From Streptomyces specialis (GTDB taxonomy: Bacteria; Actinomycetota; Actinomycetes; Streptomycetales; Streptomycetaceae): a DNA stretch of 64,000 nucleotides. The notes below the pieces were generated by a model. It was not told where the DNA came from. It worked only from the letters and a program-made list of their open reading frames with translations, and did no database searches. Where the stretch lies: assembly GCF_001493375.1 (NCBI RefSeq), contig NZ_LN929893.1, positions 293,284 through 357,283 of the forward strand, in the 5' to 3' direction. Shown here piece after piece: positions 42,817 to 51,953 of this stretch; the stretch's first letter is position 1; the number at the start of each line of letters is the position of its first letter. Position numbers and translations under genes: made by a program.

Positions 42817-45800
42817 TCACGGACGGGCCTCGTCCGGCCGGTCCGGGTCCAGTCGCCGGGCGAGCGACGACGCCCGCGAGCGGAGCGCCGTCGCCTCGTC
42901 GAGGAGTCCCTGACGCTGACGCACGTCGGCGAGGACCCTCATCGCCTCCGCCTCCTCGGCGGGCGCGTGCAGATCGCGGGCGAGGGTGAGGGCCTCCGTC
43001 ACGTGCGCGGTCGCGTGGCGGAGCCGGCCCGTCTCCAGCTCCGACCGTCCGAGGTCCCGCAGCGCCTGGACCTTCTCGGTGGCCGCGTTGATCCGGCGCG
43101 CCAGGGCCAGGGCGGCCACCTGGTGGGCGACGGCCTCCTCGCCGCGCCCCACGGCCCGCAGCACATTGCCGAGGCTGTTGAGCGCCGCGCTCTCGTTCCG
43201 CTTGTCCCCCGTGGCGCGGAAGGCGAGCAGTGAGGAGTGGATCAGCGTACGGGCCTCGTCGAGGTGGCCCAGGAGGACGAGGACGTCGGCCAGGTTCATC
43301 TGCACTTCGGCGAGTTGGGCCCGGGTGCCCGTCGCGCGCACGACGTCGACGGCCTCACCGTAGGCGCGGCGCGCCGCTTCGACGTTGCCGGTCTTCAGTT
43401 GCAGCTCACCGAGGTTGTTCAGCGTCGTGTAGACGCCGCGGCGGTCGTCCAGGTCGCGGAACCGGCGCAGCGCGGCGGAGAAGCGCTGGTGGGCCTCGGC
43501 GAATTCGCCGAGGTGCAGCAGGACGACCCCGAGGTGGTTGAGTGCTCGCGCCTGCTGCCGGGCGTCCGCGTGCGTCTCGCCCAGGGCCAGGGCCCGGCGC
43601 TGGTGCGGCAGCGCGTCGAGGTAGCGGCCCATGTGCCAGTAGGCGATGCCCAGGTGGTGGTACGCGCCCATCTCGGCGTCGATGTCCCCGAGCGCGCGGG
43701 CCAGTTCGAGGACTCTGCCGGCGGCGACCGCGGCCTCCTCGTACTCCCCGGCGTGGACGTGGACGGCGCACAGGTCGAGCCATGCCCGTGCCTCCGCCGC
43801 CTCGTCGGCCGCCTCGCGCCAGTGGGCGACCGCGCCCACGAGATGGGCGCGTGCCGTGGCGAGATAGCCCTCGGCGTCCATGAAACCGGCGAGGACGTGA
43901 GCCAGGAGGGCCCATCGGCGGGCCGGGCCGCGCGTCCGGGTGTACTCCAGCAGGGCGAGGAGGTTGGCGCCCTCGGTGGTGAACCACTGCCGCGCGGTGC
44001 TCCCGTCCGGGAACGGCGACGCCGCGGGCAAGCCGGCGTCGATGCGGAGGCGGTGCGGGTAGACGCGCCGGTCCGCCTGGTCCGCGAGCCCCAGTTGGCT
44101 GTCCGTGAAACGGTCCAGCGCGGCCCGTGCCTCGTCCTCCGACACGAGGGTGCGCGCGTACTCGCGCAGGAGGTCGTGCATGGCCAGCCGGTGGGGCGAC
44201 GGTTCCAGCACCAGGTGGACCTGGATCAGCTCCTCCACCGCGCGCTCCGTGGCGTGCGGAGCGAGGCCGGCCAGCGCCGCCGCGGCGTGTGTGCCGATGT
44301 CGGATCCGATGTACAGCCCCAGCGCGCGGAAGACCCATCGCTGCCGTGCGGTGAGGGCGCGATAGGACATCTGGAAGGCGTCGGTCACGCCGCGCGAGTC
44401 GTGGTAGATCTCGTTCAGCCGCCCGCTCGGGGAGACCGCGAGCCGGTGCGCGAGGTCGGCGACGCTCCAGACGGGCCGGGACAGGAACCGCCTCGCCGTC
44501 AGGTCGATGGCCAGCGGGAGGTAGCCGCACAGGCGGACGATGTCCGCGATCCGGGCGCGCTCCGTGGCCCGTTCGGGACCGACCCGGTCCCGGAAGAGCG
44601 CGATCGCCTCCTCCTCGGGCAGCGCGTCCAGGGAGACGGGCCGAACGCCGGTCAGACCGGTGAGGCGCCGGCGGCTCGTGATCAGGATCAGCGACGGCGA
44701 GACGGCGGGGATGAGGGGCCTCACCTGATCGGGGCCGGCCGCGTCGTCGAGGATGACCACGGCCCGCCGATCGCTCATCTCGGCGCGCCACACGGTGATC
44801 AACTGGTCGAGATCCCGCGGTATCTCCAGCGGCGGGACACCGAGCAGACGCAGCAGTTCGCCGAGGGCCGCGGCCGGGGTGGCCGGCTGCTGGACCGGGT
44901 CGTGCCCCAGCAGCCTGACGAGGATCCGCCCGTCCGGGAACCGGTCGCGCAACCGGTTCGCGACGTGAACGGCCAGCGACGTCTTGCCGATTCCGCCCAT
45001 GCCGTCGATCGCCTCCAGGGCGACCACCGCGGGCCGGGGGGCGTCGGCCTCGCCGAGAAGGGCGGTGAGCTGCCGGACCTCCTTCTCCCGCCCCACCCAC
45101 GGCACGTCCCGCGGCAGATTGTCCGGCACCGGGGCGCGTCGCCCGACCGTCCGGGGCTCCAGGCCGATGTGCCGCAGGAGCCGGGGCACGGGAGCGCGTT
45201 CCAGGAGGCCCTCGTGGATCTTGCGCAGTTCCGTTCCGAGGCCGTCGCCGATCTCCGCGATCAGCGCCTGTCGCGTGCGGAGCAGCAGGCGGGTGGCGTC
45301 GGTGATCCGTCCCGCGCCGTACAGGGCGAGGACGAGATGCGCGACGAGCGATTCGTTGGTGGGGTGCTGCTCGGCCAGGGGCCGCAGCCGGGACACCGCG
45401 TCCTGGTACTGGGCGAGCCGCAGGGCGATGCCCGCGCGGACCGTCGCGGCCAGGAGTTCCCCCTCGGTGATCTCGGCGCGCACCTGCTCGACCCAGGCGC
45501 CGGAGAGTCCGGCCAGCGGTTCGCCGCGTCTGAGCCCGGCGACCGTGTCGAGGAGGGTCAGGGATTCGCCGTGACTGCCGCTGTCGGCCAGGGCCCGCGC
45601 CTGGTGGGTGAGGGTCAGGCAGCGGCGCGCGTCGACGATGTCGGGATCCGCGTCCAGGCGGTAGGCACGCCGGGATCCGGCCACCCGGGGCGCCGCTCCG
45701 GCACCGGCGACCTCGCCCATGAGCGCGCGGAGGCGCGAGATGTTCGCGTGCAGCGTGGCCTGCGCGCTGGGCGGTGGCGCGTCGTCCCAGACGCGGCGGA

Positions 45801-45942
45801 TGAGCGTATCGGTGGTGACGGTCCGGCCGGTGTCCCAGGCGAGTGCCGCGAGGGTCAATTGCAGTTTCGGCGTGCCCGCGGGACAGGTGCGACCGGCGGC
45901 CCGTAACTCGACGGGTCCCAGAAGCAGGATTCGGAATTCCAT
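42817..45942 (-). CDS. AfsR/SARP-family regulator with NB-ARC and TPR domains
   Basis: A 1041-aa SARP. In order: OmpR-type winged HTH (about 1-95, FRILLLGPVELRAAGR and TLIRRVWDD), bacterial transcriptional activation domain (about 97-245), NB-ARC ATPase (about 285-580; Walker A DGMGGIGKTSLAVHVA near 314, Walker B-like RRAVVILDDAA), and a C-terminal TPR array (about 690-1030, e.g. ALNHLGVVLLHLGEFAEAHQ). SARPs activate antibiotic or developmental genes by binding direct repeats spaced 11 bp. The ATG at 45942 has AGGAGAGGG upstream. Not clearly afsR itself, so no symbol is given. Confidence 0.93.
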   Translation of the reverse strand: MEFRILLLGPVELRAAGRTCPAGTPKLQLTLAALAWDTGRTVTTDTLIRRVWDDAPPPSAQATLHANISRLRALMGEVAGAGAAPRVAGSRRAYRLDADPDIVDARRCLTLTHQARALADSGSHGESLTLLDTVAGLRRGEPLAGLSGAWVEQVRAEITEGELLAATVRAGIALRLAQYQDAVSRLRPLAEQHPTNESLVAHLVLALYGAGRITDATRLLLRTRQALIAEIGDGLGTELRKIHEGLLERAPVPRLLRHIGLEPRTVGRRAPVPDNLPRDVPWVGREKEVRQLTALLGEADAPRPAVVALEAIDGMGGIGKTSLAVHVANRLRDRFPDGRILVRLLGHDPVQQPATPAAALGELLRLLGVPPLEIPRDLDQLITVWRAEMSDRRAVVILDDAAGPDQVRPLIPAVSPSLILITSRRRLTGLTGVRPVSLDALPEEEAIALFRDRVGPERATERARIADIVRLCGYLPLAIDLTARRFLSRPVWSVADLAHRLAVSPSGRLNEIYHDSRGVTDAFQMSYRALTARQRWVFRALGLYIGSDIGTHAAAALAGLAPHATERAVEELIQVHLVLEPSPHRLAMHDLLREYARTLVSEDEARAALDRFTDSQLGLADQADRRVYPHRLRIDAGLPAASPFPDGSTARQWFTTEGANLLALLEYTRTRGPARRWALLAHVLAGFMDAEGYLATARAHLVGAVAHWREAADEAAEARAWLDLCAVHVHAGEYEEAAVAAGRVLELARALGDIDAEMGAYHHLGIAYWHMGRYLDALPHQRRALALGETHADARQQARALNHLGVVLLHLGEFAEAHQRFSAALRRFRDLDDRRGVYTTLNNLGELQLKTGNVEAARRAYGEAVDVVRATGTRAQLAEVQMNLADVLVLLGHLDEARTLIHSSLLAFRATGDKRNESAALNSLGNVLRAVGRGEEAVAHQVAALALARRINAATEKVQALRDLGRSELETGRLRHATAHVTEALTLARDLHAPAEEAEAMRVLADVRQRQGLLDEATALRSRASSLARRLDPDRPDEARP

Positions 45943-46204
45943 CCAGCGCCCTCTCCTCGCCGGTATGCGTTTCCGTCCGGCAAGCATGACACGCGGGCGA
46001 GCGGGTCAGCCAGACCGCGCACTTCCGCGTTCGAACACGCCTCGCCGCGGACCTTCTTCTTGGCCACAAACGGGCGTCGGCAGGGTTTCGCCGCGCTTCG
46101 TCCAGGAGGTTGGATGGGTATTCCACGCAACACCGGGAGTAACGCGGCTTGTCGTGTCATGCCCTCACGGCGCCCGTTTTCCCGGTATGAGGGGAAGGGG
46201 GAGC

Positions 46205-48559
46205 ATGCGGGAACAGGAGCACATCGACGCGGTGACGGCGGCCCTGCTGTCGGTCGGCGCCGATCGGGAGTCCGCCGCCCACCTCGAGTTCGGTGACGTT
46301 CTCCGGGTGTACCCGGAGCTGGCCGCCGGGTGGGCGGCCGTACGGTCCGGTGGTGACCCGGCGCGGGCCCGGGAGCTGGCCGGTGCCCTGGTGGGGCGGG
46401 CCGGGAGCAGTGGCTCGCTGCGGGACGCGCTGGACGGTTGGTTGCGGGAGCGGGCGGCCCACGTCAACTCCGTCAGCGGCTCGGTGCGGATCCTCGGGTC
46501 GAGCGTGCAGGCCCGGGACGTCCACGGCGGCATCCATGTCCAGCAGGTGCAGGCTCCGCCGCCCGCGCCGCCCGTGCCCCGCCAGATCCCGCCGGTGTCG
46601 CCGCACTTCGTGGGCAGGGACACCGATCTGGCGGAACTCCGGGAGTGCAGAAGCACCCATCCGGGATCGGCGCCTCAGCTCATCGTGGTGAGCGGCCCGG
46701 CCGGGATCGGGAAGTCGGCCCTGGTGTGTCGCTGGATGGGGGGAATCGCCGACGAGTTCCCGGGCGGCCAGCTCTACGCCGACCTCGGCGGTTACTCGCC
46801 TTCGGGCCCCATGGAGCCGGGGGACGTCCTGGACGGCTTCCTCCGCGCGCTGGGTGCGTCGGAAGTTCCGGCGCAGACCGCTGAGAAGGCCGCGCTGTGG
46901 CGGACGTTCACCGCCGATCTCCGGGTGGCGGTGGTGCTGGACAACGCGTTCACGGCGGCTCAGGTGCGCCCCCTGGTGCCCAGTGGCCCGGGAAGCCTGG
47001 TCGTGGTCACCAGCCGTAAACAGTTGACCGGGCTGGTGGTCGACGGCGCGTATCTGCACCAGGTGAGCGCACTGGAGCCGCAGGCGGCGATGGAGTTGCT
47101 GCACCGGGGCGGTGGCGGGCAGCGCGTCGTGAGGGAGCCGGACGCGGCGCGCACCATCCTCGCGCTGTGCGCGTACGTGCCGCTCGCCGTCTGTCTGGCC
47201 GCCGCGCGGCTGGCCGCCCGGCCACGGCAGTCGGTTTCGGTGATGGCCGACTCCCTCGCCCGGGGCCGTGGTCCGCTGGAGGAGCTGCGGGTGGAGGGGG
47301 AGGCGGCGATCGGCGCCGCTCTGGACGAGTCGTACCGGTCGTTACCGGGTGACGTGGCCGCCGTCTACCGCTGTCTGGGGACGCTGCCCGTCAAACGGTT
47401 CGACCAGGACATGGTCGCGGCCGTGTCCCAGGTGTCGCTGCTCGACGCCGACCGGTTGCTGGACGCCTTGGTGGAGACGAACCTCCTGGAGGAGCTGCAA
47501 CCCGGGGTCTTCCGGTTCCACGATCTGGTCGCGGCCCACGCCCGTCAGCGCGGCGAGGACGAGGGAACGGCGACCGCGCGGACGCGGATGCGGCGGTTCG
47601 TCGACTGGTGCCTGTACACCGCGACAGCGGCCGAGGCGATCCTCTCCCCCAGCCACCGGACCCTGCCGCGCTGGTACGACTTCGAGCCGACCGAACCCGT
47701 GCCGTTCGGGGACGACGCCGGACAGGCCCTGGCGTGGCTGGCCGCCCATCGCGAAACACTCACGGCCGCCGTCAGGCACTGCGCGGAGGCGGGGTGGGAC
47801 GCGGCCTGCTGGCAGTTGGTCGACGCGAGCTGGCCCCTGTTCCTCCGGTTGCGGCCCGCCGAGTGGTGGATCGAGGCCCATCAGCTCGGGCTCGTCGCCG
47901 CTCGGCGCGTCGGGGACCGCAGGGCGGTCAGCCGGCTGCTGACCTCCGGGGGGAACGGGCTGCGCAACGCCGGGCGGCACGAGGAAGCCGCGGAGTGGTA
48001 CGAGCAGGCGCTGCGGCTCGCCGTGGAGGACGGCGATCTCCGGGAACAGGCCCAAGCCCTCAACGGGCTGGGGGTCGCCGGCATGCGCGCCGGGCGGCTG
48101 GAGCAGGCCGAGGGCTTCCTGCACCGGGCTCTGGAGCTGCGCGAGGCCATCGGCTACCGGCGCGGCGTGGCGCTCACCCGCCTGGTGCTGGGTGAAGTCG
48201 CCCTGGAGCGCGGGCACCACGGCGAGGCGGTGCGCCAACTGGCTCTGGCCCGCGAGGGCCTGCTCGCCGTGTCCGATCCGTACGACGCCGCGCGGGCCCT
48301 GGCGCTGCTCGGGCACGCCACCTCCCTGGGAGGTGACACCCGGCGGGGTGAGGAGCGACTGGTCCACGCGCTCGGCGAGCTGGAACGGACCGGCTCCCCG
48401 CACTGGCAGGCCCGCACGGCGGAGATGCTGGGGCAGGCGGCGGAGCGGCGGGGCGACGAACCGGCCGCCCGGGAGTGGTACGAGCGGGCCGCGGCCGTCT
48501 TCCGCGGTCTCAGCCCGAGGGACGCGAGGCGCGTGGACAGCCGCCTGCGGGTTCTGTGA
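46205..48559 (+). CDS. STAND NTPase with NB-ARC and TPR repeats
   Basis: A 784-aa signal-transduction ATPase without a DNA-binding domain. The N-terminal helical region (about 1-90) is followed by a low-complexity linker (HVNSVSGSV, then GSSVQARDVHGGIHVQQ), then NB-ARC with P-loop VSGPAGIGKSAL (about 163-172), LRVAVVLDNA and FRFHDLVAAHARQ, and TPRs at about 565-775. Such proteins act as regulators or as sensor hubs in biological conflict systems. It is divergent from the SARP gene across 262 nt. The ATG at 46205 has GGGGAAGGGGG upstream. Role unknown. Confidence 0.85.
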   Translation: MREQEHIDAVTAALLSVGADRESAAHLEFGDVLRVYPELAAGWAAVRSGGDPARARELAGALVGRAGSSGSLRDALDGWLRERAAHVNSVSGSVRILGSSVQARDVHGGIHVQQVQAPPPAPPVPRQIPPVSPHFVGRDTDLAELRECRSTHPGSAPQLIVVSGPAGIGKSALVCRWMGGIADEFPGGQLYADLGGYSPSGPMEPGDVLDGFLRALGASEVPAQTAEKAALWRTFTADLRVAVVLDNAFTAAQVRPLVPSGPGSLVVVTSRKQLTGLVVDGAYLHQVSALEPQAAMELLHRGGGGQRVVREPDAARTILALCAYVPLAVCLAAARLAARPRQSVSVMADSLARGRGPLEELRVEGEAAIGAALDESYRSLPGDVAAVYRCLGTLPVKRFDQDMVAAVSQVSLLDADRLLDALVETNLLEELQPGVFRFHDLVAAHARQRGEDEGTATARTRMRRFVDWCLYTATAAEAILSPSHRTLPRWYDFEPTEPVPFGDDAGQALAWLAAHRETLTAAVRHCAEAGWDAACWQLVDASWPLFLRLRPAEWWIEAHQLGLVAARRVGDRRAVSRLLTSGGNGLRNAGRHEEAAEWYEQALRLAVEDGDLREQAQALNGLGVAGMRAGRLEQAEGFLHRALELREAIGYRRGVALTRLVLGEVALERGHHGEAVRQLALAREGLLAVSDPYDAARALALLGHATSLGGDTRRGEERLVHALGELERTGSPHWQARTAEMLGQAAERRGDEPAAREWYERAAAVFRGLSPRDARRVDSRLRVL

Positions 48560-48575
48560 GCGCTGCTCCGGCCGA

Positions 48576-48615
48576 GGGCCGGCCGCGGGCGGGGTCACCG
48601 CTCCGCGGCCGGCCC
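48576..48615. terminator. Bidirectional hairpin between STAND gene and the 177-aa gene
   Basis: A perfect 13-bp stem (GGGCCGGCCGCGG with its complement) and a 14-nt loop lie between convergent stops at 48559 and 48622. Suited to end both transcripts. Confidence 0.75.
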
Positions 48616-48621
48616 CCGCCC

Positions 48622-49155
48622 TCACTCGCGCAGTTCGAACGGGCGGACGTCCGCGTGGAGCAGCACGTCGAGCGGCCGGCCGGCGACGACCCACGCGTGC
48701 AGGAACGACACGAACGCCTCCCAGCGGGGTCCTGACTCCGGGACCGAGGGCAGGGTGGCGAAGCGGTCGTCGCCGCCACGGACCGCGATGGCGCAGGCAC
48801 CGCCTCCGGTCACCGGGACGGCCGCCACCAGGCACCCGGAGAACCGTGCGCGCAGGGCGGCGGCGCGCTGCTCCGCCTCTCGGGCGGAACCGGCCGGTGC
48901 CGCGGTCAGGACGTCCGCGATGTCCGCCCACCGGGTCCCGAGGGGAGCGCGTACGTGCGTGTCCCGCGCCGGCACGTCGGACCGGCCGGTCTCCGGGTCG
49001 TCCGGCGGCGGCCACCGCAGGTCGCAGGAGCGGACGAACCCCAGGTGGACAGCGGTCCGGCAGGCCGCGAAGACGACGGCCGACGCGGCGCTCCCGGTCG
49101 GCCACCGGCCCCGGTCGATCCGGGCCAGCCGGACGTCGACCACGTGGGCGGTCAT
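48622..49155 (-). CDS. Hypothetical protein coupled to a transferase-like gene
   Basis: A 177-aa protein of no recognised family. It starts MTAHVVDVRLARIDRGRW and contains AASAVVFAACRTAVHLGFV, GGGACAIAVRGGDDRFA and a C-terminal WVVAGRPLDVLLHADVRPFEL. No signal peptide or transmembrane segment is obvious. Its ATG overlaps the stop of the upstream gene by four bases (ATGA), so the two are translationally coupled and probably act together. The alternating beta/alpha pattern could suit a 4'-phosphopantetheinyl-transferase-like or acyltransferase-like fold, but no motif supports either. Confidence 0.7.
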   Translation of the reverse strand: MTAHVVDVRLARIDRGRWPTGSAASAVVFAACRTAVHLGFVRSCDLRWPPPDDPETGRSDVPARDTHVRAPLGTRWADIADVLTAAPAGSAREAEQRAAALRARFSGCLVAAVPVTGGGACAIAVRGGDDRFATLPSVPESGPRWEAFVSFLHAWVVAGRPLDVLLHADVRPFELRE

Positions 49156-50381
49156 GGGCACACCCCCGGCCCCCACGCCGTCAGCCGCGGCGGGAGCGGC
49201 GCGGGGTCGGTGTCCGGGGCGAACGCCGGCTCGCCGAGCCCCAGCAGCCGGTACATCAGGGACCGCATCAGCTCGTTGAACCGTCCCGGCTCCGACGTCA
49301 GCAGCGAGCCGACGCGCCGGTAGTCCTCGTAGCGGTACCGCTCGGCCGCGTAGCGGAGCTGGTCCGGCAGCGGATGGGCCGGGGACAGGGCGGGGGCGAG
49401 GGCCGCCAGGGCGGCGGCCGGGGAGTCGGAGGCGATGTCACGACCCGGATGGCGGGCCATCAATATCGGCACGCCGGTCAGACTGCCATACGCCGTGCCC
49501 GATCCGTGGTCCCCGATGATGCCGTCGCTCCCCAGCAGCCACGATTCCCAGTCGGCGTCGGGCGGGATCAGCGTCACGCCGCGGCGGCGGCACTCGGCCA
49601 GCCAGCCCCGGACCTGCCAGCCCCCGTGTCCGGCCCACACGTTGGGGTGGACGAGCACGGCGGTGCGGTAGCGGTCGGCGGGCAGTTCGCCGAGCAGCCT
49701 CGGCAGCAGGGCGTCGAGGCGCCCGAAGGCCGACGACGGCCCCCACGTGGATGTGACGGTCACCAGCCGCTGGCCCTCGTCCAGCCCGAACGCCCGCCGG
49801 TACGCGTCGCGCCGCGGCAGGCCGGCCACGATCCGGTCGTGGCACGGGTCGCCGACCACCGCGGCCACGGGGAGCGCCTCGGGGCACGAGTCCGCGAGGA
49901 CGTCCAGGTACCGCTCGTGCGAGAGCGCGACGGCCGCCGGGACCACGCGCCCGGCGCGGACGAGGTTGCGGCGGCTGAGCAGCCCGGGGGTCCGGGGCTC
50001 GCCGTCGCGGACCCGGCGGAGCAGCTTGATGTGCCCGGCGCCGTGCGACATCCGGATCAGTGGTGCCCGGATCTGGTCGATCCCCTGCGAACCGGCCGCC
50101 AGGGCCAGGTCGAACTCCGTGCGCACGGCGTCCTTCCACGGGACGACCGTGATCCCTTCGTCGCGCAGGTGCTCCGGTACGCCGGCGCCGAAGGCGTGCG
50201 GCGCGACGGTGAAGACGACGTTGACCCGCAGGTCGGACCGGAGAAGCGCGATGATGTGCTTGAGACGGTGTGCGTAGGGCAAGGTGTGCATGACCGCCAG
50301 GACCGTTTTGCAGTCCGTGACGGTGCTCCACTCCCCCCGTTGAACCAGCGCGGGCGTTGTGCGCCGTGCCCCTGTCGACAT
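49152..50381 (-). CDS. CDP-glycerol glycerophosphotransferase/GT-B-like protein
   Basis: A 409-aa protein with a GT-B-type layout as in TagB/TagF polymer transferases. The N-terminal half has DCKTVLAVMHTLPYAHRL and LIRMSHGAGHIKLL; the C-terminal half has VTVTSTWGPSSAFGRLDALL, VLVHPNVWAGHGGW and SDGIIGDHGSGTAYGSLTGV, the donor-binding loop pattern. No signal peptide. It probably makes or modifies a cell-surface polymer, but donor and acceptor are unknown. The ATG at 50381 follows GGGGAT; ATG 50393 is an alternative. Coupled to the 177-aa gene, and preceded by SARP-like repeats at 50451-50477. Confidence 0.75.
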   Translation of the reverse strand: MSTGARRTTPALVQRGEWSTVTDCKTVLAVMHTLPYAHRLKHIIALLRSDLRVNVVFTVAPHAFGAGVPEHLRDEGITVVPWKDAVRTEFDLALAAGSQGIDQIRAPLIRMSHGAGHIKLLRRVRDGEPRTPGLLSRRNLVRAGRVVPAAVALSHERYLDVLADSCPEALPVAAVVGDPCHDRIVAGLPRRDAYRRAFGLDEGQRLVTVTSTWGPSSAFGRLDALLPRLLGELPADRYRTAVLVHPNVWAGHGGWQVRGWLAECRRRGVTLIPPDADWESWLLGSDGIIGDHGSGTAYGSLTGVPILMARHPGRDIASDSPAAALAALAPALSPAHPLPDQLRYAAERYRYEDYRRVGSLLTSEPGRFNELMRSLMYRLLGLGEPAFAPDTDPAPLPPRLTAWGPGVCP

Positions 50382-50450
50382 GACATCCCCCATCGGGTGC
50401 GACGGATACTTCATCCGCCGGGGGTCATGCCCCGGGAGTCCGGCCGATCG

Positions 50451-50477
50451 CTTGCAACACCCTTGCAGAACGCTTGC
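50451..50477. promoter_or_regulatory. Three CTTGC direct repeats at 11-bp spacing (SARP-type operator candidate)
   Basis: CTTGC begins at 50451, 50462 and 50473, exactly 11 bp apart. Read on the minus strand the units are GCAAGCG, GCAAGGG, GCAAGCG with 4-nt spacers. SARP operators are heptameric direct repeats with an 11-bp period. The site lies 70 nt upstream of the transferase-like gene start and 4.5 kb from the window's only SARP gene. The junk sequence at 50.5 kb starts just beyond, so only this much can be trusted. Confidence 0.6.
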
Positions 50478-50501
50478 GGCGGCGGCCCGCGCGGCGCCCC
50501 C

Positions 50502-50790
<289 letters not shown>

Positions 50791-51943
50791 GGCCGCCCAC
50801 GTACAGGCCGGAGCGGGCGCCGAGGAGTTCCGACAGCCAGCCGACGAGGATCGCGCCGAGGGGTGTGGAGCCCTGGAGGATCAGCGTGTAGAGGGCCAGC
50901 ACCCGGCCCCGGTACGCCGGGTCGCTGCCGAGCTGGATGCGGTGGTTGGCGGCCTGCGCGAAGTAGATCGAGGTGAAGCCGGTGAGCGCCAGCAGCACCA
51001 CGGCCGCGCCGTAGGTGGGTGCCCAGCCGGTGAGGGTCTCGGTGACGCCGAACGCCAGGGCGGCGCCGATGACCGTGCGGGCGGTGGGGCGTCCGCGCCG
51101 GCCGGTGGCGGCGAAGGCGGCGATCAGGGAGCCGGCGGCCAGGGAAGTGGTCAGCAGGCCGAAGGAGGTGGCGTCGGCGTCGAAGACCGTCTTGGCTATC
51201 AGTGGCACGGTGAGCTGGAAGTTGAGGCCGAACAGGCCGATCACGGCGACGAGCGCGATCGGCAGCATCAGGTCGGGGCGGCCCCGCATGTAGCGCAGGC
51301 CGTCGGCCACCCCGGCGCGGGCCGTGTCCCGCTTCTCGCGGAGGAGTTCGGACGGGCGCATCATCCGCAGGCCGACGACGGTGCCCAGGTAGCTGGCGGC
51401 GTTGAGCAGCATCACCGGGCCGGTGCCCCAGGCAGTGATGAGGAGTCCGGCGACGGCCGGGCCGACGACGCGGGCGATGTTGAAGTACGCCGCGCTGAGG
51501 GCCGACGCGTTGGGCAGCAGGTCGGCGCCGACCATCTCGCTGACGAACGCCATGCGGGTGGGCACCTCGACGGCGTTGACCGTGCCGAGGGCCAGCGCGA
51601 ACAGGTAGACGTGCCACAGCGCGACGGCGTCGGTGACGACCAGCAGGCCCAGGGCGAGGGCGAGGACGCCGGAGATCACGTTGGCGACAGTGAGCAGCAG
51701 CCGCTTGTCGTACCGGTCCGCGAGCTTGCCGCCGTACAGCGTCAGCAGGAGCAGCGGCGTGAACTGGAGGGCCGTCACCAGGCCCAGCGCCGTCGCGGAG
51801 TCGTCCGTCATGCCGAGCACGAGCCAGTCCTGGGAGACGACCATCATCCAGGTGCCCGCGACCGAGACCACCTGTCCGCCCGCGAAGAGCCGGAAGTTGC
51901 GGACGGACAGGGAGCGGAACGTGGTGGCGAGAATCTTCTTCAT
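50791..51943 (-). CDS. MFS exporter, 3' end lost in artefact
   Basis: A major facilitator of the 12-TM enterobactin-exporter (EntS)-like type. It starts MKKILATTFRSLSVRNFRLF, with the A-motif-like GGKLADRYDKRLLLT and a well-conserved body to GWLSELLGARSGLYVGG, about 384 residues. The real sequence stops inside the last transmembrane helix, where the fold-back begins. The reading frame runs on formally to a stop at 50411 but that tail is Pro/Gly junk. The true gene probably ends 20-50 residues further on. The hydrolase gene ends 10 nt before its start, so the two form an operon. Confidence 0.88.
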
Positions 51944-51953
51944 GGTCCTTCGG

